In this document: one piece after another, positions 1 through 6,585 of the stretch
How the letters are laid out: each line of letters begins with the position of its first letter
Numbering within the stretch: the first letter of the stretch is position 1
The notes under the pieces: model-generated
What the model was told of the DNA's origin: nothing
Database searches by the model: none
Seen by the model: the letters and a program-made list of their open reading frames with translations, nothing else
Program-made: the position numbers and the translations under genes
DNA from: CAXSEF01 sp050920955
GTDB taxonomy: Bacteria; Pseudomonadota; Alphaproteobacteria; Acetobacterales; Acetobacteraceae
Assembly: GCA_050920955.1 (NCBI GenBank)
Contig: JBPBQS010000051.1
Coordinates: 1 to 15,724 of the forward strand
DNA length: 15,724 bases
Direction of reading: 5' to 3'

Positions 1-1561
1 CGGCGACGAGCTGGAGCCGGGTCAGGATCCTGCCCAGCGGGAGGGGGAAGTTCCCGAAGCAGCCGAGCACGGGGGAAATCCGCACGAAGTCGTGGCGCGC
101 GATCGCGGCCTCCCAGGCGGCGACGTCTACAGGGGTGGGCACGGTGTCGTGCAGGCTGCGCTCGACCGCAGTCCACAGCGGCGCGGAGTCGGCGCACTGC
201 AGCAGGGCGGCGGCGAGCAGGATCGCGGTCGCGCGTCGTCCCGGAACGGAGGCGGCGCATCCGGCGATGCCGAGCGCCATCGCCAGGTACATCGCGGGCC
301 AGACGAAGCGCCCGCTGGCGCGGAACGCACCGGCCAGGGAAAGCGCGACCCCCGGCAGCGGCACGTGCAGGATGTGCACGCCGCCGAGGAACACGTCGTC
401 GGACAGCGCGAACAGGGTGCAGGCCAGCAGGACCGCGGACAGGCAGGCGTGGTGCCGGATCGCGGCCTGCGCCTGGCCGGCCAGCGACCGCCGTGCGCAC
501 CAGAGCAGCAGCAGCGCCCCGGCGCCCAGACAGCAGTACCCCTCGCCCTGTCCGCCGGTCGCGTCGAGGTGCTCCAGGCCCGTCAGGACGCCCAGGAGGT
601 CCCTGTCCGGGAAGACGGGCGACAGGAGATTGGCCGAGTAGGTGCCGAACCCGGGGGCGCTCAGCGTGCCGGCTGCCGGGAGGTAGCCCGACAGCAGCAG
701 CTGCGCCGCCAGCAGCATGCCGAGCGCGGCGGCCAGGCAGAGGCCGGGCAGCGGGCGGAGCCTGCGGTCCAGCAGGGCCTGGGCGATGGCGGCGGCCACG
801 ATCGCGGCGACCATCGCGAACAGGTAGGCATGGGTCCAGAGGGCCAGGGCGCACAGCGGTGCGGCGCCGAGCAGGCGTGGCAGGGCAGGGGTCGCGCGCG
901 CGGCGCCAAGGTAGAAGGCCAGCGCGAGCGTGACCTCGAACTGCGCCATCAGCGTGGTGTGCCCCCAGCGCGCCAGCAGGGCCGGGGCGCACAGGCCGAA
1001 CGCGGTGGCGGCGATCGCCGAGGCCAGGCTCCTGGCGCCGAGCCGGGCGGCGAGCAGGGTCATGGCGGCGCCGTTGGCCACGAGGCACAGCGCGGTCCAC
1101 AGGCCGAACGGGTTGGGCGCGAGGCCGGTCAGGCGGAACAGCAGCCGGCCGGCGAGCGCCAGCACCGGGGTGCTGTCGGTGAAGACGATGCTGGTGCCGC
1201 CGGGCGGGCCCAGGCGGGCGGCCTGGAACAGCGGCAGGCGCCAGTCGTCGCGCACGAAGAAGTCGTAGCCGCTCAGCGCCGTGGCCATGTCGGCCCAGCT
1301 GCTGTCGATCACGCCGTGCGGGTCGCGCCAGAACGGCGCGGTGCCGTCCAGGAAATCCCGGTCGAACAGCAGCAGGCAGCACGCCACGGAGATCGCGGCC
1401 GACAGCAGCAGCAGCGCCGGCGTGCCGCGCGGGGCGGCGAGCAGGTCGGCGGCACGCGCGAGGCGGGCGGCCGCGTCGGCCCTGCGGCCGCGGCGCGGGG
1501 TGGCAGGAAGCGCCCCCGGCGTGGCAAGGGCCACGCCTGGCGTGGCGAGGGCGTGGCTCAC
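1..1561 (-). CDS. DUF6311-like multi-spanning membrane protein (partial, C-terminus off the left edge)
   Basis: I translated the minus strand by hand: it is open without a stop from a GTG at 1561-1559 to the window edge, about 520 codons. After a Pro/Arg-rich N-terminus (about 35 residues) come a first hydrophobic segment (TPALLLLSAAISVACCLLLF) and a conserved soluble stretch with YDFFVRDDWRLPLFQ and SIVFTDSTPVLALAGR. Several Ala/Leu-rich membrane segments follow, with GTYSANLLSP between them. The FTDS and SANLLSP motifs fit my memory of DUF6311, integral membrane proteins resembling glycan or glycosyltransferase-C-type enzymes; the family name is recalled, not searched. The GTG overlaps the TGA of the upstream methyltransferase in a GTGA arrangement, so translational coupling is likely and decides the start. 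The substrate is unknown; a role in surface glycan assembly is inference. Confidence 0.75.
   Translation of the reverse strand, partial: MSHALATPGVALATPGALPATPRRGRRADAAARLARAADLLAAPRGTPALLLLSAAISVACCLLLFDRDFLDGTAPFWRDPHGVIDSSWADMATALSGYDFFVRDDWRLPLFQAARLGPPGGTSIVFTDSTPVLALAGRLLFRLTGLAPNPFGLWTALCLVANGAAMTLLAARLGARSLASAIAATAFGLCAPALLARWGHTTLMAQFEVTLALAFYLGAARATPALPRLLGAAPLCALALWTHAYLFAMVAAIVAAAIAQALLDRRLRPLPGLCLAAALGMLLAAQLLLSGYLPAAGTLSAPGFGTYSANLLSPVFPDRDLLGVLTGLEHLDATGGQGEGYCCLGAGALLLLWCARRSLAGQAQAAIRHHACLSAVLLACTLFALSDDVFLGGVHILHVPLPGVALSLAGAFRASGRFVWPAMYLAMALGIAGCAASVPGRRATAILLAAALLQCADSAPLWTAVERSLHDTVPTPVDVAAWEAAIARHDFVRISPVLGCFGNFPLPLGRILTRLQLVA
1518..1557 (-). repeat. Alternative hairpins at the start of the DUF6311-like gene
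   Basis: The plus strand carries GGCGTGGC three times (1518-1525, 1539-1546, 1550-1557) and its exact complement GCCACGCC once (1530-1537). The single copy can pair perfectly over 8 bases with the neighbour on either side, with loops of 4 or 1 bases. In the mRNA this lies 2 to 15 codons after the GTG start at 1561. It may affect initiation, or it may be only a Thr/Pro/Ala-rich coding repeat (ATPGVA, ATPGAL, ATPRR). Confidence 0.4.
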
Positions 1562-2283
1562 GCAGGCTTTCGCGCGGTCACCATCGCGGTCAGGCCGAAC
1601 AGCCTGTTGCGGCGGAACATCAGCAGCTCGGCGCGGCAGGCGGCCCACAGTGCGCCGTTGGACAGGCGGCCGCACCGGCGCATCTGGCTGCGCACGCGCT
1701 CGCGCCCGGTCAGCGCGGCGCGCAGCCGGCCGAGCAGGCGCGAGCCCGCCGCCAGCGGGAACAGCGCGCCGTACAGGTAGCAGGCGTCCTCGACCACCAG
1801 GCCGGAGCGCTCCACCACGCCGCGGATCTGGCCCAGCGTGTAGCGCCGGTGGTGGCCGAGGAACACGTCGTGGCCGCTCCACAGCCAGGAGAAGGCCGGC
1901 ACGGTGACGATGAAGCGCGTGCCGGCGCCGGCGCCCTGCACGTAGGAGCCCAGCAGCGCCCCGTCGTCGGCCACGTGCTCCAGCACGTCCATCAGGAGCA
2001 CCAGCTCGGCGTCCGCGCGGGGCGGGTCGCGGCGGAACAGCAGCGGCTTGCCCTCGATCCACTCGTCGCGGTCCGCGGCGTAGCCTGGGTCCACGCAGGT
2101 CGCGCCGGCCACGTGGTCGCGGCGCAGGAGCTGGCGGGAGAAGAAGCCGGTGCCCGCCCCCACGTCCAGCACGGAACGGGGGCGCGTGCCGCCCAGGAGC
2201 GCGGCCACGGCGTCGGACTTGGCGCGGTAGTACCAGTGCCCGGCCGCGCCGGCACCGAGGAGGCCGTCTTCCCTGAGGTCCAT
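1558..2283 (-). CDS. Class I SAM-dependent methyltransferase
   Basis: 241 residues, starting at ATG 2283 with GGAG six bases upstream. It shows the Rossmann methyltransferase pattern: motif I VLDVGAGTGFF (residues 38-48) for SAM binding, the acidic residue of VDPGY at about 65, LLMDVLEHV (96-104) and IVTVPAF (125-131). GHHRRYTLGQI (143-153) follows; it is typical of small-molecule or lipid/glycan methyltransferases of the Methyltransf_11/23 type. The last third is basic and partly hydrophobic (LYGALFPLAAGSRLL), suggesting membrane association. Its TGA overlaps the GTG of the DUF6311-like gene, so the two form an operon, probably for an envelope lipid or glycan. The substrate cannot be told from sequence. 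Confidence 0.85.
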   Translation of the reverse strand: MDLREDGLLGAGAAGHWYYRAKSDAVAALLGGTRPRSVLDVGAGTGFFSRQLLRRDHVAGATCVDPGYAADRDEWIEGKPLLFRRDPPRADAELVLLMDVLEHVADDGALLGSYVQGAGAGTRFIVTVPAFSWLWSGHDVFLGHHRRYTLGQIRGVVERSGLVVEDACYLYGALFPLAAGSRLLGRLRAALTGRERVRSQMRRCGRLSNGALWAACRAELLMFRRNRLFGLTAMVTARKPA

Positions 2284-2367
2284 GCCCTGCTCCGTCCCCG
2301 GCGCCTCTCGGGCGACAGGGACAGGATGACGGCAGGGGACTTAGGAACGGTTAAGGCAGCCAGGCAG

Positions 2368-2414
2368 GCAAGGTCGAGGCACCGCCTCGAGCTCCGCCAA
2401 GGGCCCGCCCCTGG
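2368..2414. repeat. Mosaic palindromic repeat, copy A (single half-module)
   Basis: Half-element between the methyltransferase and the HbpS-like gene: GCAAGG (2368-2373), hairpin TCGAGGC/acc/GCCTCGA (2374-2390), linker with CTCCGCC, then an imperfect second hairpin CCAAGGG/CCCCTGG (2397-2414, one mismatch). Compared with the TTGAGGC/GCCTCAA stem of copies C, D and F, one base pair has changed on both sides. No right half is recognisable. Confidence 0.65.
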
Positions 2415-2436
2415 ACGCCCCTGGCGAAGGGCGTCG

Positions 2437-2832
2437 TCAGAACGCGGCGGCGCCGGCCTCGGCCACGGCGTGGTCATCGGCGCCGCTGCCGCCGCTCACG
2501 CCGATCGCGCCCACCACCTTGCCGTCGCGCTTCAGCGGGATGCCGCCGGCGAAGATCATCACCCGGTCGTGGTTGCTGTTCTGGATGCCGTAGAACTGCT
2601 GGCCGGGCTGGCTGTTGTCGGCCAGGTCCTTCGTGGCGACGTTGAAGGCGCGCGCGGTGAACGCCTTGTTGATCGAGATGTCGATGGAGCCGATCCAGCC
2701 CTCGTCCATGCGCACGTGGCTCACCAGGTTGGCGCCGGCGTCCACCACGGCGATCACCATGGGCTGGCCGATGGTGGCGGCGTGGGCCTCGGCGGCGGCG
2801 GTGATGCGTCGGGCGTCGCTCAGCGTGACCAT
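2437..2832 (-). CDS. GlcG/HbpS-family heme-binding-type protein
   Basis: 131 residues, starting at ATG 2832 with GAGGAG seven bases upstream. It matches the small GlcG/HbpS (DUF336) fold: VIAVVDAGANLVSHVRMD (26-43), SIDISINKAFTARAF (49-63), a central QFYGIQNSN segment (79-87), IFAGGIPL (93-100) and VVGAIGVSGG (106-115), with D119, D120 and H121 near the end. Family members bind heme or act as accessory proteins beside glycolate or glycerol oxidation genes; no such gene is here, so the role is open. No signal peptide is visible, so it is probably cytoplasmic. It is divergent from the lipoprotein gene across 155 bases. Confidence 0.85.
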   Translation of the reverse strand: MVTLSDARRITAAAEAHAATIGQPMVIAVVDAGANLVSHVRMDEGWIGSIDISINKAFTARAFNVATKDLADNSQPGQQFYGIQNSNHDRVMIFAGGIPLKRDGKVVGAIGVSGGSGADDHAVAEAGAAAF

Positions 2833-2987
2833 GCGCAGGCTCCTCGTGGTGCGGCGCCGGGTCGGCGCGGCCGGCGGGAACGGTGGCGCAGATCGCGCCG
2901 GGCGGCAACGCGGCAGGAGGCCGGCCGTGGAGCGTGCTGGCGGCGGGGCGCGTCGCGGCGCACAATGGCGGGCCTGTGGAGAACACG

Positions 2988-3344
2988 ATGCGACACGTCC
3001 TGGCGCGACCGCTCCTGGCCCTGGTCCTCGCGCTGCCGGCCGGCTGCGCGCAGACGGGAGCGTCCATGCGGATGGCGGGCGACCCGGGGGCGGGGCCGAG
3101 CCGCTCGCTGCTCGACGCGTACTTCATCGCGCACGGCATGGCGTTCGGCGCGACCTCGGCGCGCGCCAGCCCCGAGGTGCAGGCCGAGCTGGACCGGCTC
3201 GACGCGCGCGCGGCCGCCGCGATCGTCTCGTTGCGGCCCGGCGCGTCCGGCCCCCGCGCGCGGCGTGCGGCAGAGGCCGCCGTCGCGGCGCTGACCACCT
3301 ATGCGGCCGCGCGCGCGGACGGCTCGCCCGCGGCCCAGCCCTGA
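2988..3344 (+). CDS. Small predicted lipoprotein, unknown function
   Basis: 118 residues, starting at ATG 2988 with GGAG six bases upstream (2978-2981). The N-terminus MRHVLARPLLALVLALPAGC is a lipoprotein signal peptide with lipobox LPAGC and Cys20 as the lipidated residue. The mature part is short, Ala/Arg-rich and predicted helical (LLDAYFIAHGMAF, then EVQAELDRLDARAAAAIV). I do not recognise a family. Third positions are strongly G/C in this frame, which supports it over the overlapping frames. Its TGA (3342-3344) overlaps a CTG codon in the frame of the next ATPase, so the two may be coupled. An earlier in-frame ATG at 2883 would remove the clean signal peptide and is not preferred. Confidence 0.7.
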   Translation: MRHVLARPLLALVLALPAGCAQTGASMRMAGDPGAGPSRSLLDAYFIAHGMAFGATSARASPEVQAELDRLDARAAAAIVSLRPGASGPRARRAAEAAVAALTTYAAARADGSPAAQP

Positions 3345-4393
3345 GCGGCGCGACTCTGGGCGGCGCGACTCTGGGCGGCGCGACCCTGGGCGGCGCGGCG
3401 GTTCGGGCGGAGGTCGCCGCCCACGCGGACGGCGCGGCGCTGCTCCGGATCGAGGGCCTGCGCGTCGCCTACGGCGCGGTTTCGGCGGTGGACGGGGTTT
3501 CGCTGTCGCTCGGGGCGGGGCGCACGCTGGCGGTGGTGGGCGAGAGCGGCTGCGGCAAGTCGGCGCTCGCGCTGTCGGTGCTGCGCCTGCTGCCGCCGGC
3601 GGGGCGGGTCGCCGCGGGGCGCGTGCTGCTCGACGGCGAGGACCTGCTCGCGCTCGCGCCCGCTGCGCTCCGTTCGGTGCGCGGGCGTCGCGTCGCGATG
3701 GTGTTCCAGGAGCCGATGACCAGCCTCAACCCCATGCTGCGCGTCGGCGACCAGGTCGCGGAGGCGCTGCTGGCGCATCCGTCCGGCGGCCGCCCACGCG
3801 GCCAGGTGCTGCGGGAGCGCGTGGTGGCGGCGCTCGCGGACGTGCGCATCGCCGATCCCGGGCGCTGCGCCGACGCCTACCCGCACCAGCTTTCCGGGGG
3901 CATGCGGCAGCGGGCGATGCTGGCGATGGCGCTGGCCGGCGACCCCGCGCTGCTGGTCGCCGACGAGCCGACCACCGCGCTCGACGTCACGGTGCAGGCC
4001 TCGATCCTGGCGCTGCTGCGCGCACGGCAGCGTCGCACGGGCATGGCGATCCTGCTGGTCACGCACGACCTCGGTGTGGTCGCGCGCATGGCCGACACCG
4101 TGGCCGTGATGTATGCCGGCCGCGTGGTCGAGCACGGGCCGGTGGGCGCGATCTTCGCCGACCCGCAGCACCCGTACACGCTCGGGCTGCTCGCGTGCCA
4201 GCCGGGGCTGTCGCGCGGCGGGCGGCTGCCGGCGATCGGCGGCACGGTGCCTGCGCCGGGCGCCATGCCACAGGGCTGCCGGTTCCACCCGCGCTGCGCG
4301 TTCGCCGCCGGCGCGTGCCGTGCGGAGGACCCGGCGCTGCGTGCGATGGGGCCGGGGCACGAGGCGGCGTGCCTGCGGGCGCCGGTCGCGTGA
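3341..4393 (+). CDS. Opp/Dpp-type ABC transporter ATPase (DppD-like), start uncertain
   Basis: Peptide/nickel-type ABC importer ATPase. Numbered from CTG 3341: A-loop Tyr44, Walker A GESGCGKSA (67-75), Q-loop Gln123 in VFQEPMTSLNP, signature LSGGM (184-188), Walker B LLVADEP (204-210), D-loop ALD (213-215) and switch His242. The C-terminal Opp/Dpp extension with QGCRFHPRCAF and further Cys is present, so the ATPase looks intact. The start does not: this frame has no ATG, GTG or TTG between GTG 2927 and GTG 3488, and 3488 lies past the A-loop. I place the start at CTG 3341, which overlaps the lipoprotein stop, as a guess based on possible reinitiation. The first 18 residues would be a GATLG repeat. 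No permease or binding-protein gene is adjacent. Confidence 0.8.
   Translation: MSGATLGGATLGGATLGGAAVRAEVAAHADGAALLRIEGLRVAYGAVSAVDGVSLSLGAGRTLAVVGESGCGKSALALSVLRLLPPAGRVAAGRVLLDGEDLLALAPAALRSVRGRRVAMVFQEPMTSLNPMLRVGDQVAEALLAHPSGGRPRGQVLRERVVAALADVRIADPGRCADAYPHQLSGGMRQRAMLAMALAGDPALLVADEPTTALDVTVQASILALLRARQRRTGMAILLVTHDLGVVARMADTVAVMYAGRVVEHGPVGAIFADPQHPYTLGLLACQPGLSRGGRLPAIGGTVPAPGAMPQGCRFHPRCAFAAGACRAEDPALRAMGPGHEAACLRAPVA
3347..3391 (+). repeat. Three tandem 15-bp units at the ATPase 5' end
   Basis: GGCGCGACTCTGGGC occurs twice (3347-3361, 3362-3376), followed by a one-base variant with ACC (3377-3391) and a degenerate fourth start. The 15-base length keeps frame, giving GATLG three times in the ATPase frame. 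It begins two bases after the lipoprotein stop. Its position exactly where a start codon is missing suggests slippage expansion or a scar of rearrangement. Confidence 0.85.
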
Positions 4394-4400
4394 CGGGAAG

Positions 4401-4524
4401 GAAGCAAGGCCAGAGGCCCTGCCTCTGGACTCCGCCAAGGGAAGCCCCTTGGATGGCTTACTTAAGTAAAAGGGATCAAAGGGTCCTCGGACCCTTTGCG
4501 GGTTTGGGCAGAGCCCATGCTTGC
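4401..4524. repeat. Mosaic palindromic repeat, copy B
   Basis: Full element between the two ABC ATPase genes. Left half: GCAAGG, hairpin CCAGAGGC/cct/GCCTCTGG (4410-4428), linker ACTCCG, hairpin CCAAGGG/CCCTTGG (4435-4452). Centre: perfect palindrome TTACTTAAGTAA (4458-4469). Right half, inverted: hairpin CAAAGGGTCC/GGACCCTTTG (4477-4498), linker with GCGGG, hairpin TGGGC/aga/GCCCA (4505-4517), end GCTTGCTT. It stops 11 bases before the second ATPase ATG, leaving no room for a Shine-Dalgarno sequence outside the element, and none is seen. Confidence 0.9.
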
Positions 4525-4535
4525 TTGTCTTCCTC

Positions 4536-5609
4536 ATGACCGGGCCCGTGCTGGAGCTGCGCGGCCTGGTGCGCCACTACCCCGGCCGCCGGGCGCATCT
4601 GTTCGCCCGCCGCGGCCCGCCGCAGCGTGCCGTGGACGGGGTCTCTCTCACGGTGGCGCGCGGCGAGACGCTGGCGCTGGTGGGGGAGAGCGGCAGCGGC
4701 AAGTCCACGCTGGCGCGGCTGGTGCTGCGCCTGGACGCGCCTGACGCGGGCACGATCCGTTTCGAGGGGCGCGACATCACGGCGCTGGGCGGGCGCGCGC
4801 TGCGGCAGGTGCGGCGGCGGCTGCAGCTGGTGTTCCAGGACCCGACGGCGTCGCTGAACCCGCGGCGGCGCGTGGGGGACACGGTGGCCGAGCCGCTGCG
4901 GGTGCACGGGGTCGGAGGGCGGGGCAGCGCGGGGCGGCAGGCGCGGGCGGCGCGGGTGGCGGAGCTGCTGGCGCTGGTGGGGCTGGGGGCGCACCACGCG
5001 CAGCGGTTCCCGCACGCGCTGTCGGGCGGGCAGCGGCAGAGGGTAGGGATCGCGCGCGCGCTGGCGCCCGGGCCGGCGCTGGTGGTGTGCGACGAGCCGG
5101 TGGCGGCGCTCGACGTGTCGGTGCAGGCGCAGGTGGTGAACCTGCTGCAGGACCTGCAGGAGGGGTTCGGGCTCTCTTACCTGTTCATCGCGCACGACCT
5201 GGCGGTGGTGCGGCACATGGCGGACCGGGTGTGCGTGATGCAGGCGGGGCGGCTCGTGGAGGTCGCGGGGCGCGACGCGCTGTTCGCGGCGCCGCTGCAT
5301 CCCTACACGCGGGCGCTGCTGGACGCGGCGCCGCGGCCGGACCCGGGGGCGCGGGGGGCGGGGGAGACGGACGCGGAGCCGGCGCTGGAGGCGGCGCCGG
5401 CGCAGGGGTGCCGCTACCGGCTGCGCTGCGCGTTCGCGGTGGCGCGCTGTGCGGCGGAGGACCCGGCGCTGCGCACGCTGGCGCCGGGGCACGAGGTCGC
5501 GTGCCACCGCGCGGAGGAGCTGCCGGCGTGGGCCGCGCCGGAGCCTGTGGCGGTGTCGGCGGCGGCGGCGCGGCGGATGGCGCTGCTGGGGGGCGGCAAG
5601 GAAGGTTGA
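4536..5609 (+). CDS. Opp/Dpp-type ABC transporter ATPase (DppF-like)
   Basis: 357 residues from ATG 4536; TTG 4521 is possible but lies in the repeat. All ATPase motifs are present: Walker A GESGSGKST (50-58), Q-loop Gln101 in VFQDPTASLNP, signature LSGGQ (162-166), Walker B LVVCDEP (182-188), D-loop ALD (191-193) and switch His220. The C-terminal Opp/Dpp domain has QGCRYRLRCAF and more Cys. It would pair with the upstream ATPase as the second nucleotide-binding subunit of a peptide or nickel-type importer. A repeat of about 124 bp separates the two genes, and no ribosome binding site is evident. The final residues (GGKEG) and the TGA lie inside repeat copy C. Membrane and binding subunits must lie elsewhere. 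Confidence 0.85.
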   Translation: MTGPVLELRGLVRHYPGRRAHLFARRGPPQRAVDGVSLTVARGETLALVGESGSGKSTLARLVLRLDAPDAGTIRFEGRDITALGGRALRQVRRRLQLVFQDPTASLNPRRRVGDTVAEPLRVHGVGGRGSAGRQARAARVAELLALVGLGAHHAQRFPHALSGGQRQRVGIARALAPGPALVVCDEPVAALDVSVQAQVVNLLQDLQEGFGLSYLFIAHDLAVVRHMADRVCVMQAGRLVEVAGRDALFAAPLHPYTRALLDAAPRPDPGARGAGETDAEPALEAAPAQGCRYRLRCAFAVARCAAEDPALRTLAPGHEVACHRAEELPAWAAPEPVAVSAAAARRMALLGGGKEG

Positions 5610-5722
5610 GGCTCCGCCTCAAACTCCGCCAAAGGCTCACCTTTGGAAACGCGACTCAGGGGGAAGTCCAGGTGCCGCCGGCCCGGGTCGGGGTTTCCAG
5701 AGGCGAGCCTTTGGCCTTGCCT
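5596..5722. repeat. Mosaic palindromic repeat, copy C (right half degraded)
   Basis: Lies between the convergent DppF-like and phosphatase-fold genes. Left half: hairpin TTGAGGC/tcc/GCCTCAA (5606-5622), which contains the DppF-like stop codon, then linker ACTCCGCC and hairpin CCAAAGG/ctca/CCTTTGG (5629-5646). The middle is not recognisable. The right end keeps TTTCC, a mismatched CCAGAGGC/GCCTTTGG arm and CCTTGCC, as if two right-hand hairpins had collapsed into one by deletion. It could end transcription from both sides, though no T-tract is present. Confidence 0.75.
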
Positions 5723-5724
5723 GC

Positions 5725-6276
5725 TCAGCGGGCGCCGGCGGACTGCAGCCGCCACGGGCCGTTGCGCGACAGGACGGTGCGCGACAGGGGTGCGAGGTCG
5801 ATGCGCAGGCCGCAGCCGGGCGGGGCGCCGAGGGCGTGCACGATCGCGGCGCGCACCACGGCGGCGTGGGTGACGACCACGAAGCGGCCGTCGCCGAGCC
5901 CGTCCATCCAGGCGCCGACCCGGGCCAGCACGGCGCGCGCGCTCTCGCCGCCAGGAGGGGCTGCGTCGGGGTCGCGCAGCCAGGCTGACAGGGCGTCGGG
6001 GTCCTCGGCGGCGATCGCGGCGGCCTCGCGGCCGGCCCAGGCGCCGGCGTCGGCGTCGCGCAGGGCGGGCTCGGGAGCGGCGTCCAGGCCCAGCGCGGCG
6101 GCGGTGTCGCGCGCGCAGGCGGCGGGGCTGCACCAGGCGCGGTCGGGGGAGGCGCCGTCGCGGGAGGAGGCGTGTCGCAGGCCGGCAGGGTCGGGCGTGT
6201 CGGCGGGCAGGGCGAAGCGCGCCTCGCGCATCGCGGTGGTCAGGGCATGGGCGATCCAGGTGGTGTGCGTGGCCAT
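5725..6276 (-). CDS. Histidine-phosphatase-fold protein with degenerate catalytic motifs
   Basis: 183 residues from ATG 6276, with GGAG five bases upstream; longer in-frame starts upstream are rejected as non-homologous. The phosphoglycerate-mutase-like pattern is visible but altered. The N-terminal RHG is AHA (residues 9-11, His10 kept). The SxxxRAxxTA motif reads SPAACARDTA (50-59) with Cys54 in place of Arg. GAWAG (78-82), PPGGES (107-112) and VVVTHAAVVR (133-142, second His137) are kept. The strand-1 start WIAHALTTAMREARFALPAD resembles a phosphatase-like protein I recall near cobalamin genes in alphaproteobacteria, but no cobalamin gene is in view. Activity is doubtful because two phosphate-binding arginines are missing. 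Confidence 0.75.
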   Translation of the reverse strand: MATHTTWIAHALTTAMREARFALPADTPDPAGLRHASSRDGASPDRAWCSPAACARDTAAALGLDAAPEPALRDADAGAWAGREAAAIAAEDPDALSAWLRDPDAAPPGGESARAVLARVGAWMDGLGDGRFVVVTHAAVVRAAIVHALGAPPGCGLRIDLAPLSRTVLSRNGPWRLQSAGAR

Positions 6277-6423
6277 GGCGGCTCCGGCGTCGCGGCACGC
6301 AGGGGAGCACGGGCGGCGACGGGCGGGAAAGGGCCTGCCGCCGTGGCGTTGTGGCATCGGCGCCGTCACATGTGGCCCATTTGCAACGTGTTCCGGCCAA
6401 CCTGCGCGAGGGGTTTGCGGGAG

Positions 6424-6438
6424 GCGCAACCGTTGCGC
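6424..6438. promoter_or_regulatory. Inverted repeat in a divergent promoter region (possible operator)
   Basis: GCGCAAC-C-GTTGCGC is a perfect 7-base inverted repeat with one central base, in the 309-base gap between the phosphatase-fold gene and the bactofilin gene. A second short palindrome, CACATGTG, is at 6367-6374. The rest of the gap (6277-6585) holds no gene that I can support; it is less GC-rich than the coding DNA. A dimeric regulator site is plausible but not shown. Confidence 0.35.
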
Positions 6439-6487
6439 GAGGGGACCGACATCGCGGCCTTCGAACACGCAGGGAACGGGGCACGGA

Positions 6488-6534
6488 TTGCTTGTGGGAC
6501 TGAGCTTCGGGTGATAGGCGATTGAATCTATGCT
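6488..6534 (+). promoter_or_regulatory. Weak candidate sigma-70-type promoter for bactofilin
   Basis: TTGCTT (6488-6493) is followed after 17 bases by GTGATA (6511-6516); TATGCT at 6529-6534 is an alternative -10. This is a relatively AT-rich patch 50-100 bases before the gene. The match to consensus is modest. Confidence 0.25.
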
Positions 6535-6585
6535 GATCCCGACCGGGCTTCCCGGGGAGAAAGTTCAGCGCGAAGGGAGGTTTCC

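Noticed and set aside
92..1780. Long plus-strand open frame of 562 codons
   Set aside because: It is Gln/Arg/Gly-rich low-complexity sequence, antisense to the DUF6311-like gene and the methyltransferase, both of which have real motifs. It is a shadow of GC-rich DNA.
2961..2966. CACAAT as a -10 box for the lipoprotein gene
   Set aside because: It is in a plausible place, but the sequence 17 bases upstream does not resemble a -35 box, so I did not list it.
4401..4524. CRISPR-like or insertion-sequence interpretation of the repeats
   Set aside because: The copies are dispersed about 1-3 kb apart with whole genes between them, have no spacers and no encoded transposase, and are internally palindromic.
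3299..4537. Antisense open frame over the first ABC ATPase
   Set aside because: His/Arg/Gln-rich with no family motif, fully opposite a clear ATPase.
6277..6585. Cobalamin riboswitch near the phosphatase-fold gene
   Set aside because: I looked because similar proteins occur beside cobalamin genes, but no B12-box-like sequence was seen on either strand.
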